Assembly (NCBI GenBank): GCA_020161365.1
Contig: JAIUNU010000007.1
Location: 122,853 to 186,852, forward strand
Source of the DNA: Pseudomonadota bacterium
GTDB lineage: Bacteria; Pseudomonadota; Alphaproteobacteria; Caulobacterales; Caulobacteraceae
Reading direction: 5' to 3'
Length of the DNA stretch: 64,000 bases
Shown here in pieces: positions 1 to 9,422 of the stretch; the first letter of the stretch is position 1; each line of letters opens with the position of its first letter. The position numbers and the translations under genes were made by a program. Under the pieces are notes generated by a model. The model was not told the origin of the DNA, made no database searches, and saw only the letters and a list, made by a program, of their open reading frames with translations.

Positions 1-1446
1 GCCGCCGGGCGACAGACGCTTGACCTCGACATTGCGGTACGCCGCAGAGAGCGAAACGACCGGGTTGAGATACCAGTTCACACCCAGGGACAGGATGTTC
101 TGTTCGCCGCCGCGGATCGCTCCGGCGACCGGTGCGGAGCCGGCGGGCCCGGCGAGGTAGTCCAGGTCGAAGTTGGAATAGCGCGCGGCCAGTTCGATCG
201 CGCCCCAGTCGCCCTTCTTCAGGTCAAAGGGCTTGGCCGGACGCGGCGCGTCGAAGCCTGCGGTCGCGGTGGTGTAGCGACGGGACTCGCCCGTCAGCGT
301 CCAGCCGGCCTGCACATACCAACCGTTGAACTTGGGGTCGGGCAAGGTGCTGTTGCGGCGCTTGACCTTGATGTCGAAGTACTCGGCTTGCACGAACACG
401 TTCTTGCGCAGTGCGCCAAACTCCAGGCCGATCGCGTTCAGGCTGTCTGCGTCGATATTGCCGGTGTCGATCAGTCGCGTGCCGTCGACCCGGAGTTCCG
501 GGCGATCGCGCAGCCGCAGATTGGTGACCGCGCCGCCTGTGGCCGCGACGTCGGGTCCGCCCTTGGCCGGATGGATGACGAGGTTGGTGTTGACCCCCGT
601 ATGGACCAGCCACCCGTCGCCCTTGAACGGAACGACCGAGAATCGGCCGATGAAGCCCAGCTGTTCGTCGAAGGTCTGGGTCGTCACGGTGTTGCCGGTG
701 ACGGCGGCGGAGAAGGTCCAGCGTTCGCCATTGTTGAACACGCCGATCGTCGCGCGGCCATCGCCGCCGGCGACGCCTCGGACTGTTTCAGCGACCGAAG
801 CCCGCTCAGGGAACAGTGATCCGGTGAAGCTGGCGGCGTCTTCCAGGCTGGTGGGGTGCGGGTAGAAGCCCGCGCGGACCCGCATCGGCAGCCCGTTGTA
901 CTGCAGCCAGGCCGACGAGATCTTGCCCGCCTCTTCGGTTCCCGACCCGCCAAAATCGTAGACCATGTTGTAGTCGAAGACCCCGAAGACCTTGCCTTCG
1001 ATGCCAAAACGAGCCCGACGGACATTGACGCCGTCAGAGAGGTCGCGCGCGCGGTCGTTCTCGGTGGCGTCGCCGAACGAACCGCGTCGGAAATCCGTCG
1101 CGAGAGGGCCGGCGGCGCTCTGGTCATAAAGCGCGGCGTCGGCTTGGAAGAAGCCGCGAAGCGACGCCGAGAACGCCCCATCGCCGGTGGAGAAGGTGGG
1201 GCGGCCGTTCGCCAGGCTCACGCTGGTCGTGTTCGGGCTTGGCTTGGCGTCCTTGGGGCTCGCGGCGGTGGCGGCCTTGAGATCGGAAACCTGCTTCTGC
1301 AAGGCGGCGAGCTGGGCTTCCAGCGCGGCGATGCGGGCGCTGGCGTCGTCGGGCGAGGTGGTCTGCGCTGAGGCGGCGCCGGCGGTGACGAGCAGGGAGG
1401 CTCCGGCGATCAGCGCGGCGCGGAAGGCGGTCTTGGCAACGGTCAT
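1..1446 (-). CDS. phosphate-selective porin O/P family protein (partial, C-terminus outside window)
   Basis: Outer-membrane beta-barrel porin of the OprO/OprP (phosphate/polyphosphate-selective) type. The frame is open from the ATG at 1444-1446 to the left edge, so 482 residues are visible and the C-terminal strands are missing. Visible parts are a signal peptide ending in an ASAQ-like cleavage site (about residue 24), a short coiled-coil segment with a regular ALEAQLAALQKQV pattern as in OprP-type trimeric porins, a low-complexity linker, and then alternating amphipathic strands with RRARFGIEG- and FGVFDYNMVYDF-like segments typical of Porin_O_P. GAGAGGGGA before the ATG is a good ribosome site. 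It lies beside phoR/pst, which suits a phosphate-starvation role, but I see no clear Pho box in its upstream region. The family call is strong; phosphate selectivity is inferred. Confidence 0.85.
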   Translation of the reverse strand, partial: MTVAKTAFRAALIAGASLLVTAGAASAQTTSPDDASARIAALEAQLAALQKQVSDLKAATAASPKDAKPSPNTTSVSLANGRPTFSTGDGAFSASLRGFFQADAALYDQSAAGPLATDFRRGSFGDATENDRARDLSDGVNVRRARFGIEGKVFGVFDYNMVYDFGGSGTEEAGKISSAWLQYNGLPMRVRAGFYPHPTSLEDAASFTGSLFPERASVAETVRGVAGGDGRATIGVFNNGERWTFSAAVTGNTVTTQTFDEQLGFIGRFSVVPFKGDGWLVHTGVNTNLVIHPAKGGPDVAATGGAVTNLRLRDRPELRVDGTRLIDTGNIDADSLNAIGLEFGALRKNVFVQAEYFDIKVKRRNSTLPDPKFNGWYVQAGWTLTGESRRYTTATAGFDAPRPAKPFDLKKGDWGAIELAARYSNFDLDYLAGPAGSAPVAGAIRGGEQNILSLGVNWYLNPVVSLSAAYRNVEVKRLSPGG

Positions 1447-1639
1447 GGTTAGTCCCCTCTCGGCGCGCAGCGCGAGCCGACCTGCCGAGGCCTAGGAAGA
1501 CGATCATTCCTAGCTCGGGAATAGAGATTAAGGGAGCCGGCCCCGAGATTTTCTTGAGGCGCGACGACGTGTCGCGGAAAAAGCCCGCGAATCTTCCATG
1601 TAATCAATCAGTTGAAGCGATTAAAAATCCGTATGTGGA

Positions 1640-1674
1640 AAAGGCCGCCCCGGTCTCCCGAAGCGGCCTTTTCT
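1640..1674 (-). terminator. rho-independent terminator of the autotransporter gene
   Basis: AAGGCCGC and GCGGCCTT form a stem around a short loop. On the minus strand the stem is followed by TTTTCC, 35 bases after the autotransporter stop. The A-run on the other side makes it nearly symmetrical, but no plus-strand gene ends here. Confidence 0.75.
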
Positions 1675-1708
1675 GCGAATAATGGGTGATGAGGCGATTT
1701 GACGCGCC

Positions 1709-4700
1709 TTAGAACATCGCTCGACCTGAAAGGCGTAGGTTGTAGCGCTTCTGCTTTTTGGTGGCTTCGACGCCACCCTCCAGCGCCAGATACGACATCG
1801 GGGTGCCTGCTCGAAGCGCGAGGCCCGCTGTCACCGCGCCGTCCTTGCTGTTCAGGGCGGCTAGTGAGAACGGGTTGCCGCCCTTGAAGCGCGCCACCGT
1901 GTCGCCGACCGAGCCGGCCAGGGTTTGGCGGTAGCCGACGCGAACTTCCGGACGCCACCAGACTTGCTTGCCGAAGTCCGCGCCCATCACGACGCCGAGT
2001 TCGCCGCTGAGGTTGCTGGACGTGCGCTTGTCGACCGTGAGGTCAAAGCCTGCCCCGCCGCCGCTCTCGGCGCGCTTGCCTTCGCGCAGCCAGACATAGT
2101 CCAGGCGACCTTCCGGGCGAGCGAAGAACCGACCGAACTTCTGCTCGTAGGCCATGCCGGCATAGGCGTTGGCGGTCACGCCGTTCCAGTCGGCGCTATT
2201 CTTCAGGATCAGGTCGGCCACACCGTTACCGTCGGCGTCGGGCGCGATGAAGCGACGATCCCCTTGGAAGAAGGCGTAGCCCACGCCGCCTCCGGCGTTG
2301 AACCGCCAGCCACCGACGGAACGCCGCCAGTAGGCGCCGGTTTGAACGAACGAGGCGGTGGTCTGTTCGCCGACCTTGGCGACCGTGTCGTGTTCCTCGA
2401 TGCTCATGTAGGCCAGGGTGAGGCCCAACGCGCCGCCGGCGTCGCCCATCGCTTCGTAGCCGCCCACAAAGCCGAAGGCTTGGGTGTCCGAGCCGAGGGT
2501 CTGGTCGGTGTCGCGACGGGTCAGCGAGTTGATTTCCTGCACCCAGACACTGTCGGGGCCATAGCGGTCGCCCGGGTCCGGACGGAACATGGTGGCGGCC
2601 GAAATCTGCTGGTTCACCGACTGCAGGGCCGCGAAGAGGCCCTCGCCCTGGTCGGGCAGCATTTGGTCGTAGAGGTCTCGGAAGCCATCGCGCGAGTTCT
2701 GACTCAGGAACGGCGCGGCCAGCGCCGTGTCCGCGCCGAGCGCCGCATAGACCGCGTCATAGGCCGAGGCTTCCGCCTGGTTGAACCCGATTTCGGCGGC
2801 GGTGCGGCGGCGCACGTCGATATAGACGTTGTTGGCGTCGGCGCGGCTGGTGGCGACGTAGAGATAGGGCGATTGCGCCAACAGGCCCGAGCCGATGGTC
2901 CCGACATTGATGTTCGAGCCCTGGATGACGGTGAACGTCGTCGGTTGCTTGACGAGGTTGGCCATCCGGATGCCAAGCTCGGCGCCCGTAGCGATGTTGG
3001 TCGCGCCGGAAACAACAAGCTTGGTGTTTGTTCCTGTTGCGGCGTCGGCGGAGAAGAGCAGTTTGGCCTTGGAGCCGAGGTTCAGGCTCGTGACGTTGAT
3101 GGTGTCGCTGTTGGCGATCGCAAGACTGCCGTTGGTGATGGCGAGGTCCAGCTTGCCGTCGCTGTCATAGAGCTTGCCCAGCGCGACGGCGCCGCCGTCG
3201 ATCGACAGGCGATCCTGGCCGGCCCCGAACGACATCTCGCCCAGCAGCGTGCCGCTCCACAGGTTCAGGGTGTCCGCGCCGCCGCCAAACAGCACGTCGC
3301 CCACCGTCGAAGGCGCGGTGGTGGTCGAGCTGGAAGTGGCGCTCGTGGTGGTGTCAGTGCTCGGGTAGGTGCTCGTCGAGGTAAAGTCGGCGGGGCCTGA
3401 CTGGGTGAACGTCACGCCGGACGTATTGGCCCGCAGGTCCAGAGCGATGGTTCGTCCGGCGCTGGTCACGGTCGCCGCCGTACCGTCCGCCTTGATGGCC
3501 GGCGCCGAGACGGTGGCGCGCAGGGCGCCCGTGTTCGAGATCGTTCGCAGCGTGCCGGCTTGGTCGAGCACGGCGACCGCATCGCCGGTCTCGCCGGTGC
3601 GTGTGGCGGTGATGCTGCCGGTGTTGTTGAGGCTGGTCGCAGAAGCGCCTGCGCCGATCACGATCCCGCGCGCGAGGGCCGTGACGCCAGACCCAGCGAA
3701 CGAGGCGGAGTTGGCGGTGATCGAACCGCGATTGAGGATCGCGCTGGCGTTCGCTCCAGAATTGAGCAGGACGCCGGTAGCGTTGGCCTCATACGAGGTC
3801 GCGGTGATCTGCCCGTCGTTTCGCAGGCCCCCGGTCAGGGTGGTGGTGCGGCCGCCGCCGGCGCCAATCGAGACGCTCGTCGCCGACACGCCGTTATAGA
3901 CGCCATTCGCGGTGATCGCGCCCTTGGCGATCAGGCCGTAGGCATTGTCGCCGGCGCCGACCGCGCCCAATGTTACGTTCTGGCTGGTCGAGCCGATCTG
4001 CAGCGCCGGGGCCTGGCCGGAGACCGTGATGCTCGAGGTGCCGCTGCTGCTGGACGACACCGTCGTAACAGTCGTCGTGCCGTCGCTGTTGACCTTGGTC
4101 GAGAAGTTCAAGCCTTGCAGCAAGACGCCGCCGCTGACGTCGCCGGCCACCCGAACCGCCGGTCCGCCTTGCAGCAGGTCGTCGGCGTCCAGCTTGTTCA
4201 AGGCGTCCAGGGTCGTCGGTCGGGACGTGTAACGGTAGCCGGTGGCGGTGGCTGTGCCTTGCAGAACCAGCGGGCCGGAGATGTTCGAGTCGATCGCTTG
4301 GGCGACGGCGTTGACGCCTTGCACATTGACCTGGCCGCCCAGCGTCACCTTGCCGGTCACCGGCGCGGCGAGCCGCACGCCATAGGCGTTGTCGCCGATG
4401 ACGCTGATCGCGCCCAGGTTCGTCACGTTGCCGACGATGGGGCCTTCCAGCAGCATGCCGGCCGAATTGTTGCCTTCGATGCTAATGATGCCAGTCGCGT
4501 CATTGGTAATGTCGCCGGTGAAGACGCCGGCGTTGGTCAGGCGGACGCCGATACGGTTGGAGCCCTGGGCGAACACGCCGTCGAGGTCGCCGTCCGAGTC
4601 GCTGTCGCTCGCGGTATAGTCTTCCAGCAACGAAATCGTCGCCGAGTTTGTCAGTCCGCCGGTCTTGCCGCCGATGATCAGCACGCCGACACCGTCATTG

Positions 4701-4954
4701 ACGCCGTTGGTCGAAAGGGTGCCGAGGTTCGTCACCTTGTTGTTACTGTCGATCGTGACGATCGGTCCGGCCGTCGTCGGCTTGATCGAGCCTTCCGCGG
4801 TGATTCTGATGTCGTCGGCGGTCGAGCCCGTCGCCGTGCTCGTCGTGATCGGCGTCGTGCGCGCGGTGGAGACCGTCGTCTGAGCCGAGGCGGCGAGACC
4901 GATGGCCAGGAGAGGAGCGGCCGCGACCGTCGCGACCAGGACCTTGCGCTGCAT
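1709..4954 (-). CDS. autotransporter (type V secretion) with beta-helical passenger
   Basis: About 1,081 residues if started at the ATG at 4952-4954, which has GAGGT 10 bases upstream and begins a clean signal peptide (MQRKVLVATVAAAPLLA...SAQ). An in-frame start 15 residues upstream adds a non-signal-like extension. The first ~800 residues are rich in G, T, S, N and V with recurring NxGxI/ITNxGxI strands, typical of a beta-helix passenger. Ser/Thr-rich runs occur around residues 300-330 and 535-560, and there is an acidic DSDSDGDLDG stretch. The last ~270 residues form the autotransporter barrel and end in aromatic F (…GRAMF). It would insert in the outer membrane and display or release the passenger. 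No catalytic motif was recognised, so its function (adhesion or other) is unknown. It is divergent from phoR. Confidence 0.88.
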   Translation of the reverse strand: MQRKVLVATVAAAPLLAIGLAASAQTTVSTARTTPITTSTATGSTADDIRITAEGSIKPTTAGPIVTIDSNNKVTNLGTLSTNGVNDGVGVLIIGGKTGGLTNSATISLLEDYTASDSDSDGDLDGVFAQGSNRIGVRLTNAGVFTGDITNDATGIISIEGNNSAGMLLEGPIVGNVTNLGAISVIGDNAYGVRLAAPVTGKVTLGGQVNVQGVNAVAQAIDSNISGPLVLQGTATATGYRYTSRPTTLDALNKLDADDLLQGGPAVRVAGDVSGGVLLQGLNFSTKVNSDGTTTVTTVSSSSSGTSSITVSGQAPALQIGSTSQNVTLGAVGAGDNAYGLIAKGAITANGVYNGVSATSVSIGAGGGRTTTLTGGLRNDGQITATSYEANATGVLLNSGANASAILNRGSITANSASFAGSGVTALARGIVIGAGASATSLNNTGSITATRTGETGDAVAVLDQAGTLRTISNTGALRATVSAPAIKADGTAATVTSAGRTIALDLRANTSGVTFTQSGPADFTSTSTYPSTDTTTSATSSSTTTAPSTVGDVLFGGGADTLNLWSGTLLGEMSFGAGQDRLSIDGGAVALGKLYDSDGKLDLAITNGSLAIANSDTINVTSLNLGSKAKLLFSADAATGTNTKLVVSGATNIATGAELGIRMANLVKQPTTFTVIQGSNINVGTIGSGLLAQSPYLYVATSRADANNVYIDVRRRTAAEIGFNQAEASAYDAVYAALGADTALAAPFLSQNSRDGFRDLYDQMLPDQGEGLFAALQSVNQQISAATMFRPDPGDRYGPDSVWVQEINSLTRRDTDQTLGSDTQAFGFVGGYEAMGDAGGALGLTLAYMSIEEHDTVAKVGEQTTASFVQTGAYWRRSVGGWRFNAGGGVGYAFFQGDRRFIAPDADGNGVADLILKNSADWNGVTANAYAGMAYEQKFGRFFARPEGRLDYVWLREGKRAESGGGAGFDLTVDKRTSSNLSGELGVVMGADFGKQVWWRPEVRVGYRQTLAGSVGDTVARFKGGNPFSLAALNSKDGAVTAGLALRAGTPMSYLALEGGVEATKKQKRYNLRLSGRAMF

Positions 4955-5129
4955 TACGAACGACACCTCGATAGAAACCGGGCCACTAATTCGGGTCACG
5001 ATGCGGCGAAAATGCGGTGAGTTCCGCTCGCGACACGCACTAGGGCGTCAATCGTCTATCGCATGGCTTGGCGGGGCGCCATATCTGGTTCGTCGAATCG
5101 CCTCTCACTTGAATCGGTGAAGCCCCTCC

Positions 5130-6542
5130 ATGCCGCTGGCGAACTTGCCCCTGGACGGCCCCCAGCGTTCGCGCAACAGCGCCCGTTGGTCGCTATGGCT
5201 TGGGCCGGCGGCTCTGCTGGGCCTTGCCGTGACAGGTCAGGCTGAGCCCGCCCCCGCCGTGCTCGCCGCGCTTGCCGTCGCCGGCCTGGGACTTTTCCTG
5301 AATCGCGAGCGCGAGGCGGAGGCCTCGGGAGGTGCGGCGATGGTCGTCGCCGCGCCCGACGCCACGAGCGAGCCGTCGGCGCCTTTCGCCGCCATTCTGG
5401 ATCGCTTGCCTGATCCGTTGATGGTGATCGCGGCCGAGGAAGCCGACGATCTCACGGGGCGCCGGTTCCTGTTCGCGAACGCGGCCGCCCGCGAACTCTT
5501 CAAGATTCAGCACCAAGGCGCGCTGCTGGTCACCGCCGTGCGCCACCCCCGGGTCTTGGAAGCCGTGGACGAGGCGCTGTTCGGCGCGATCGAGGGCGTG
5601 GTGGAGTTCGAGACCGGCGGCGCCCAAGGGCGCTCATGGCTGGCCTACGCCCGTCCCCTGAAGGAGACGGCGGGGCGCTCCAAGCTCGCGCTGCTGGCTC
5701 TCCGCGACGAGACCGACGCTCGCCGCAGCGAACGCACGCGCGCCGATTTCCTGGCCAACGCCAGCCATGAGCTTCGCACCCCCCTCGCGTCATTGTCGGG
5801 CTTCATCGAAACCTTGCGCGGCCACGCCAAGGACGACCCGGGCGCGCGCGACAAGTTCCTGGCCATCATGCTGGCCCAGGCCGAGCGGATGTCGCGCCTG
5901 ATCGACGACCTGATGAGTCTGTCTCGCATCGAGTTGAACGAACACATCGCGCCGGCGGGGCGCGTGGACCTGTCCATGGCCGCGATCGACGTCATCGACG
6001 CCCTGGCGCCGCAGGCTCGCGACAAGGGGGTGACATTCGATCCGGTTCTACCGCCCCGCGGTGGCGCCGTCGTCGATGGCGACCGGGACCAGATTATTCA
6101 GGTGGTCCAGAACCTCGTCGACAACGCGATCAAGTACACGCCGCAGGACGGTGTAGTGCGGGTCGAGGTCTTCCCGGGGCTCGCGGCCGAGGCCGCCGCG
6201 GCCGCCCGCGATCCCGCCGCCTCGCGCATGTCGCTTCTGACGCCCGATCATGACCCGACCGAGCGCTATGCGGTGCTGCGCGTCACTGACCGAGGGCCGG
6301 GTCTGGCGCGCGAGCATCTGCCGCGCCTGACCGAGCGATTTTATCGTGTCGAGGGGCAAAAGAGCGGTGATCGGTCGGGCACGGGCCTTGGCCTCGCCAT
6401 CGTCAAACACATCATGAACCGGCATCGCGGCGGCCTGACGGTCGAGAGCGTACAAGGAAGTGGCGCCACGTTCGGCGTCTACCTCCCGATGGCTAAGGCC
6501 GAGGGCGGCGTTAGCCCCAAGGTGGCGGCGACCGAGGCCTGA
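5130..6542 (+). CDS. phoR: phosphate regulon sensor histidine kinase PhoR
   Basis: Membrane histidine kinase of 470 residues that phosphorylates PhoB under phosphate limitation and is held inactive through PstSCAB-PhoU when phosphate is ample. Two closely spaced hydrophobic segments (about residues 22-40 and 43-58) form the short PhoR-type membrane hairpin without a large periplasmic sensor. A PAS-like region (about 85-190) follows, then the HisKA H-box SHELRTPLASL (about residue 212), an N-box (NLVDNAIKYTP) and G-boxes (DRGPGLA, GTGLGLAIVKHI). It sits just upstream of the Pho-box-controlled pst operon whose last gene is phoB. ATG 5130 is preceded by a weak GGTGAAG. Two GANTC sites lie in the leader. 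Confidence 0.95.
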   Translation: MPLANLPLDGPQRSRNSARWSLWLGPAALLGLAVTGQAEPAPAVLAALAVAGLGLFLNREREAEASGGAAMVVAAPDATSEPSAPFAAILDRLPDPLMVIAAEEADDLTGRRFLFANAAARELFKIQHQGALLVTAVRHPRVLEAVDEALFGAIEGVVEFETGGAQGRSWLAYARPLKETAGRSKLALLALRDETDARRSERTRADFLANASHELRTPLASLSGFIETLRGHAKDDPGARDKFLAIMLAQAERMSRLIDDLMSLSRIELNEHIAPAGRVDLSMAAIDVIDALAPQARDKGVTFDPVLPPRGGAVVDGDRDQIIQVVQNLVDNAIKYTPQDGVVRVEVFPGLAAEAAAAARDPAASRMSLLTPDHDPTERYAVLRVTDRGPGLAREHLPRLTERFYRVEGQKSGDRSGTGLGLAIVKHIMNRHRGGLTVESVQGSGATFGVYLPMAKAEGGVSPKVAATEA

Positions 6543-6572
6543 CGCCGCTGAAGTCGGGACTTTCGCCCGCCA

Positions 6573-6601
6573 CTGTCGTCAAACTGTCATGCAACTGTCG
6601 C
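6573..6601 (+). promoter_or_regulatory. Pho box: three 7-bp direct repeats at 11-bp spacing
   Basis: CTGTCGT (6573-6579), CTGTCAT (6584-6590) and CTGTCGC (6595-6601) are separated by 4 bases each, which is the classic PhoB-binding arrangement (CTGTCAT consensus, 11-bp period). It lies between phoR and pstC, about 90 bases before the pstC start, and would activate pstCAB-phoU-phoB. Confidence 0.92.
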
Positions 6602-6692
6602 ATAAGCACAGCGCCCGGCCGGCATAGACGCCCGGGGGAGGGCCCGCGATCCTGCGTGGCGCTCGACAACTCGTGCAAGATTAGCCTCACGC

Positions 6693-8126
6693 ATGCTGAC
6701 CTGGCTCTCGCTTCTCGTTCTGGCGCTGTTTTCCGGCGCGGCCTTCGTGGCTGGCCGCCGCCGCGCCACGACCGCCGCCGCGGGCCGCCCCCGCGTGCTC
6801 CATTCCTTGCCGGACTACTACGGGACCTATGTCGCCCTGTGGGCCGGCGTTCCCGCCGCCTTGCTGCTGTTGCTGGGCGTCATGGCCGGTGGGCGTGTCG
6901 AGGACGCGATCCTGCAGTCGGCCCGTCCGGCGGCGGTCCAGGCGTTGGGGCCGGACCGTCAGGCGGTGTTCTATAGCGACGTCCGTGCGATCGCGGCCGC
7001 GCAGTCTCCCTCCGAAGTCACCTATGAGGGTGAACTTAAGGTCGCCCTGGACGCCAAGGTCGCCGAGGCTAAGCGCATCGAGACCGTCGTCAACACCGCC
7101 ATGCTGGCCGGTGCGGGCGTTCTGGCCCTGGCTGGCTTCCTCCTGGCCTTTCCGCGTATCAACCCTGATTTCCGCGCCCGCAATCGCGTTGAAGGCTGGA
7201 CGAGCAGCCTGCTGATCGCCTGTTCGGTCGCGGCGGTCCTGACCACGCTGGGCATTGTTCTGTCGCTGGTCTGGGAAAGCTGGCGCTTCTTCCAGAGCGT
7301 GAGCCCACTGTCGTTCCTGTTTGGAACCGAGTGGAGCCCGCAGATCGCCATGCGCGCCGACCAGGTCGCCTCGTCGGGCGCCTTCGGGGCCGTGCCGCTC
7401 TTCGCAGGCACCTTCCTGATCATGCTGATCGCCATGCTGGTCGCCGCCCCCGTCGGCCTCTACTCGGCGATCTATCTTTCGGAATACGCAAGCCGCCCGG
7501 TGCGCGGCGTGGTGAAGCCGCTGCTCGAGGTGCTGGCCGGGGTGCCGACCGTGGTTTACGGCTTCTTCGCCGCCCTGACCGTGGGACCGCTGTTCCGAGC
7601 CGGCTTCAACGCCATCGGCGCGGCCCTGCCGCCCGGTCCGATGGCCACCTATCTGATGGAAGTCCAGAACCAGATGGCGCTCGTCGCCGGCGTGGTGATG
7701 GGGATTATGCTGATCCCGTTCGTCTCGTCGCTGTCGGACGACATTATCAACGCCGTGCCGCAGTCCCTGCGTGACGGCAGCTACGCTATGGGCGCGACCA
7801 AGTCCGAGACGGTGAAGAAGGTGGTCCTGCCGGCCGCCCTGCCGGGCATCATGGCCGCGATGCTGCTGGCCATCTCCCGCGCCGTTGGCGAGACCATGAT
7901 CGTCACCATGGCGGCGGGCCTGCAGGCCAAGCTGACCGCCAACCCGCTTGATACGGTGACCACCGTCACCGTGCAGATCGTCACCTTGCTCACCGGCGAC
8001 CAGGAGTTCGACAGCCCCAAGACACTGTCGGCGTTCGGTCTGGGCCTCACCCTTTTCGTGGTGACGCTGTGCCTGAACATCATCGCCCTGCGCATCGTCC
8101 AGAAGTACCGGGAACAATATGACTGA
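6693..8126 (+). CDS. pstC: phosphate ABC transporter permease PstC
   Basis: Inner-membrane permease of the high-affinity phosphate importer, 477 residues. This is longer than the roughly 320 of E. coli PstC because of an N-terminal extension carrying two extra hydrophobic segments (about residues 1-20 and 47-65) and a soluble stretch, as in many alphaproteobacteria. The permease core shows the EAA-type loop (about residues 355-380; VPQSLRDGSYAMGATKSETV) and about six membrane helices. No convincing ribosome site precedes the ATG at 6693. The stop overlaps pstA by 8 bases, implying translational coupling. It is the first gene after the Pho box. Confidence 0.95.
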   Translation: MLTWLSLLVLALFSGAAFVAGRRRATTAAAGRPRVLHSLPDYYGTYVALWAGVPAALLLLLGVMAGGRVEDAILQSARPAAVQALGPDRQAVFYSDVRAIAAAQSPSEVTYEGELKVALDAKVAEAKRIETVVNTAMLAGAGVLALAGFLLAFPRINPDFRARNRVEGWTSSLLIACSVAAVLTTLGIVLSLVWESWRFFQSVSPLSFLFGTEWSPQIAMRADQVASSGAFGAVPLFAGTFLIMLIAMLVAAPVGLYSAIYLSEYASRPVRGVVKPLLEVLAGVPTVVYGFFAALTVGPLFRAGFNAIGAALPPGPMATYLMEVQNQMALVAGVVMGIMLIPFVSSLSDDIINAVPQSLRDGSYAMGATKSETVKKVVLPAALPGIMAAMLLAISRAVGETMIVTMAAGLQAKLTANPLDTVTTVTVQIVTLLTGDQEFDSPKTLSAFGLGLTLFVVTLCLNIIALRIVQKYREQYD

Positions 8127-9414
8127 CGCGACCCTCGGCGCGGCCGCCCCGCGCCAGGCCCCTTCGGCCGCCGAAGCCCGACTGAAGAAGCGCCACCGCG
8201 CCGAGCGCCTGTTCAAGGCCCAAGGGATCGCCGCGATCGTCATCGCGATGATCTTCCTGGTGGTGCTGGTCGGTCGGATCGTGAGCCAGGGCTACTCGAC
8301 CTTCGAGACCCACACTCTGTCGGTGCCGGTCTATCTGAACCCCGACCGGATCGACACGTCGGACCTGTCTGGCGTCAACTACGACTACATCGTCGCCGAG
8401 GCGGTGATGAAGAAGTTGGGCCTGCAGGACGATGACTACGGCACGATCTCGTCCAAGGTTCAGGATCTGGTGTCGCGCGACTTCGGCTTCCAACTGCTGA
8501 ACAAGCTGAAGGCCGACCAGAAGCTTATCGGGCAGACCATCACGGTCACCGGCCCGCTGAAGGCCGACGCCGATCTCTACTTCAAGGGCGAGATCAAGCG
8601 CTCCACCGCTGAGGACGACCGCAAGCTCGACAATCAACAGCTGGACTGGCTGGACAAGCTCAAGAAGGACGGCGCGATCACGTCGGGCTTCAATCTTGGC
8701 TTCTTCACCCACTCCGACTCGACCGAACCCGAACAGGCCGGCGTGCTCGGCGCGGTCATCGGTTCGGCCATGATGCTGCTGATCACCGCCCTGATCGCGG
8801 TGCCCGTGGGCGTCCTGGCCGCCGTCTATCTGGAGGAGTTCGCGCCGAAGAACCGCTGGACCGATATCATTGAGGTCAACATCAACAACCTCGCGGCCGT
8901 GCCCTCGATCGTCTACGGCCTGCTGGGCCTGGCGCTGTTCATCAACTGGCTGAACGTGCCGCGCGGTTCGCCTCTGGTGGGCGGTCTGGTCCTGGCGCTG
9001 ATGGCTTTGCCGACGGTGATCATCGCGACGCGCTCGGCCCTGAAGGCGGTGCCGCCTTCGATCCGCGAGGCCGCCCTGGGCGTCGGCGCGTCCAAGACCC
9101 AGACCGTCTTCCATCACGTTCTGCCGTTGGCCATGCCTGGCGTGATGACCGGCGCTATCCTCTCACTGGCCCACGCGCTTGGTGAAACCGCGCCGCTGCT
9201 GATGATCGGCATGGTCTCGTTCGTGCCCGGCGTGCCGGAAGGCCTGACCGGCGCGGCCACCGTGCTGCCCGTGCAGGTGTTCATCTGGGAGAACGCTTCC
9301 GAGCGCGCCTTCCATGAGCGGACCGCCGCAGCCATCATCGTTCTTCTCGTCTTCATGATCGTCATGAACGCGGCCGCCGTGATCCTGCGCCGCCGCTTCG
9401 AACGCCGTTGGTAG
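8119..9414 (+). CDS. pstA: phosphate ABC transporter permease PstA
   Basis: Second permease subunit of the phosphate importer, 431 residues. It is longer than the E. coli protein because one N-terminal membrane helix (about residues 35-55) is followed by a soluble, charged domain (about 60-210, DUF3333-like) before the permease core. The core has the EAA loop around residues 310-330 ([18 protein letters not shown]). It starts inside the end of pstC (8-base overlap) and ends 8 bases before the preferred pstB ATG, so the transporter genes form one transcript under the Pho box. Confidence 0.95.
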   Translation: MTDATLGAAAPRQAPSAAEARLKKRHRAERLFKAQGIAAIVIAMIFLVVLVGRIVSQGYSTFETHTLSVPVYLNPDRIDTSDLSGVNYDYIVAEAVMKKLGLQDDDYGTISSKVQDLVSRDFGFQLLNKLKADQKLIGQTITVTGPLKADADLYFKGEIKRSTAEDDRKLDNQQLDWLDKLKKDGAITSGFNLGFFTHSDSTEPEQAGVLGAVIGSAMMLLITALIAVPVGVLAAVYLEEFAPKNRWTDIIEVNINNLAAVPSIVYGLLGLALFINWLNVPRGSPLVGGLVLALMALPTVIIATRSALKAVPPSIREAALGVGASKTQTVFHHVLPLAMPGVMTGAILSLAHALGETAPLLMIGMVSFVPGVPEGLTGAATVLPVQVFIWENASERAFHERTAAAIIVLLVFMIVMNAAAVILRRRFERRW

Positions 9415-9422
9415 GAGCGCTC

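Noticed and set aside
1447..1640. Possible Pho box upstream of the porin gene
   Set aside because: No pair of CTGTCAT-like repeats with 11-base spacing could be found on either strand.
1925..5020. Two long plus-strand open frames (about 490 residues each) opposite the autotransporter gene
   Set aside because: They are GC-rich antisense frames with no start signal or family motif; the minus-strand autotransporter explains the region.
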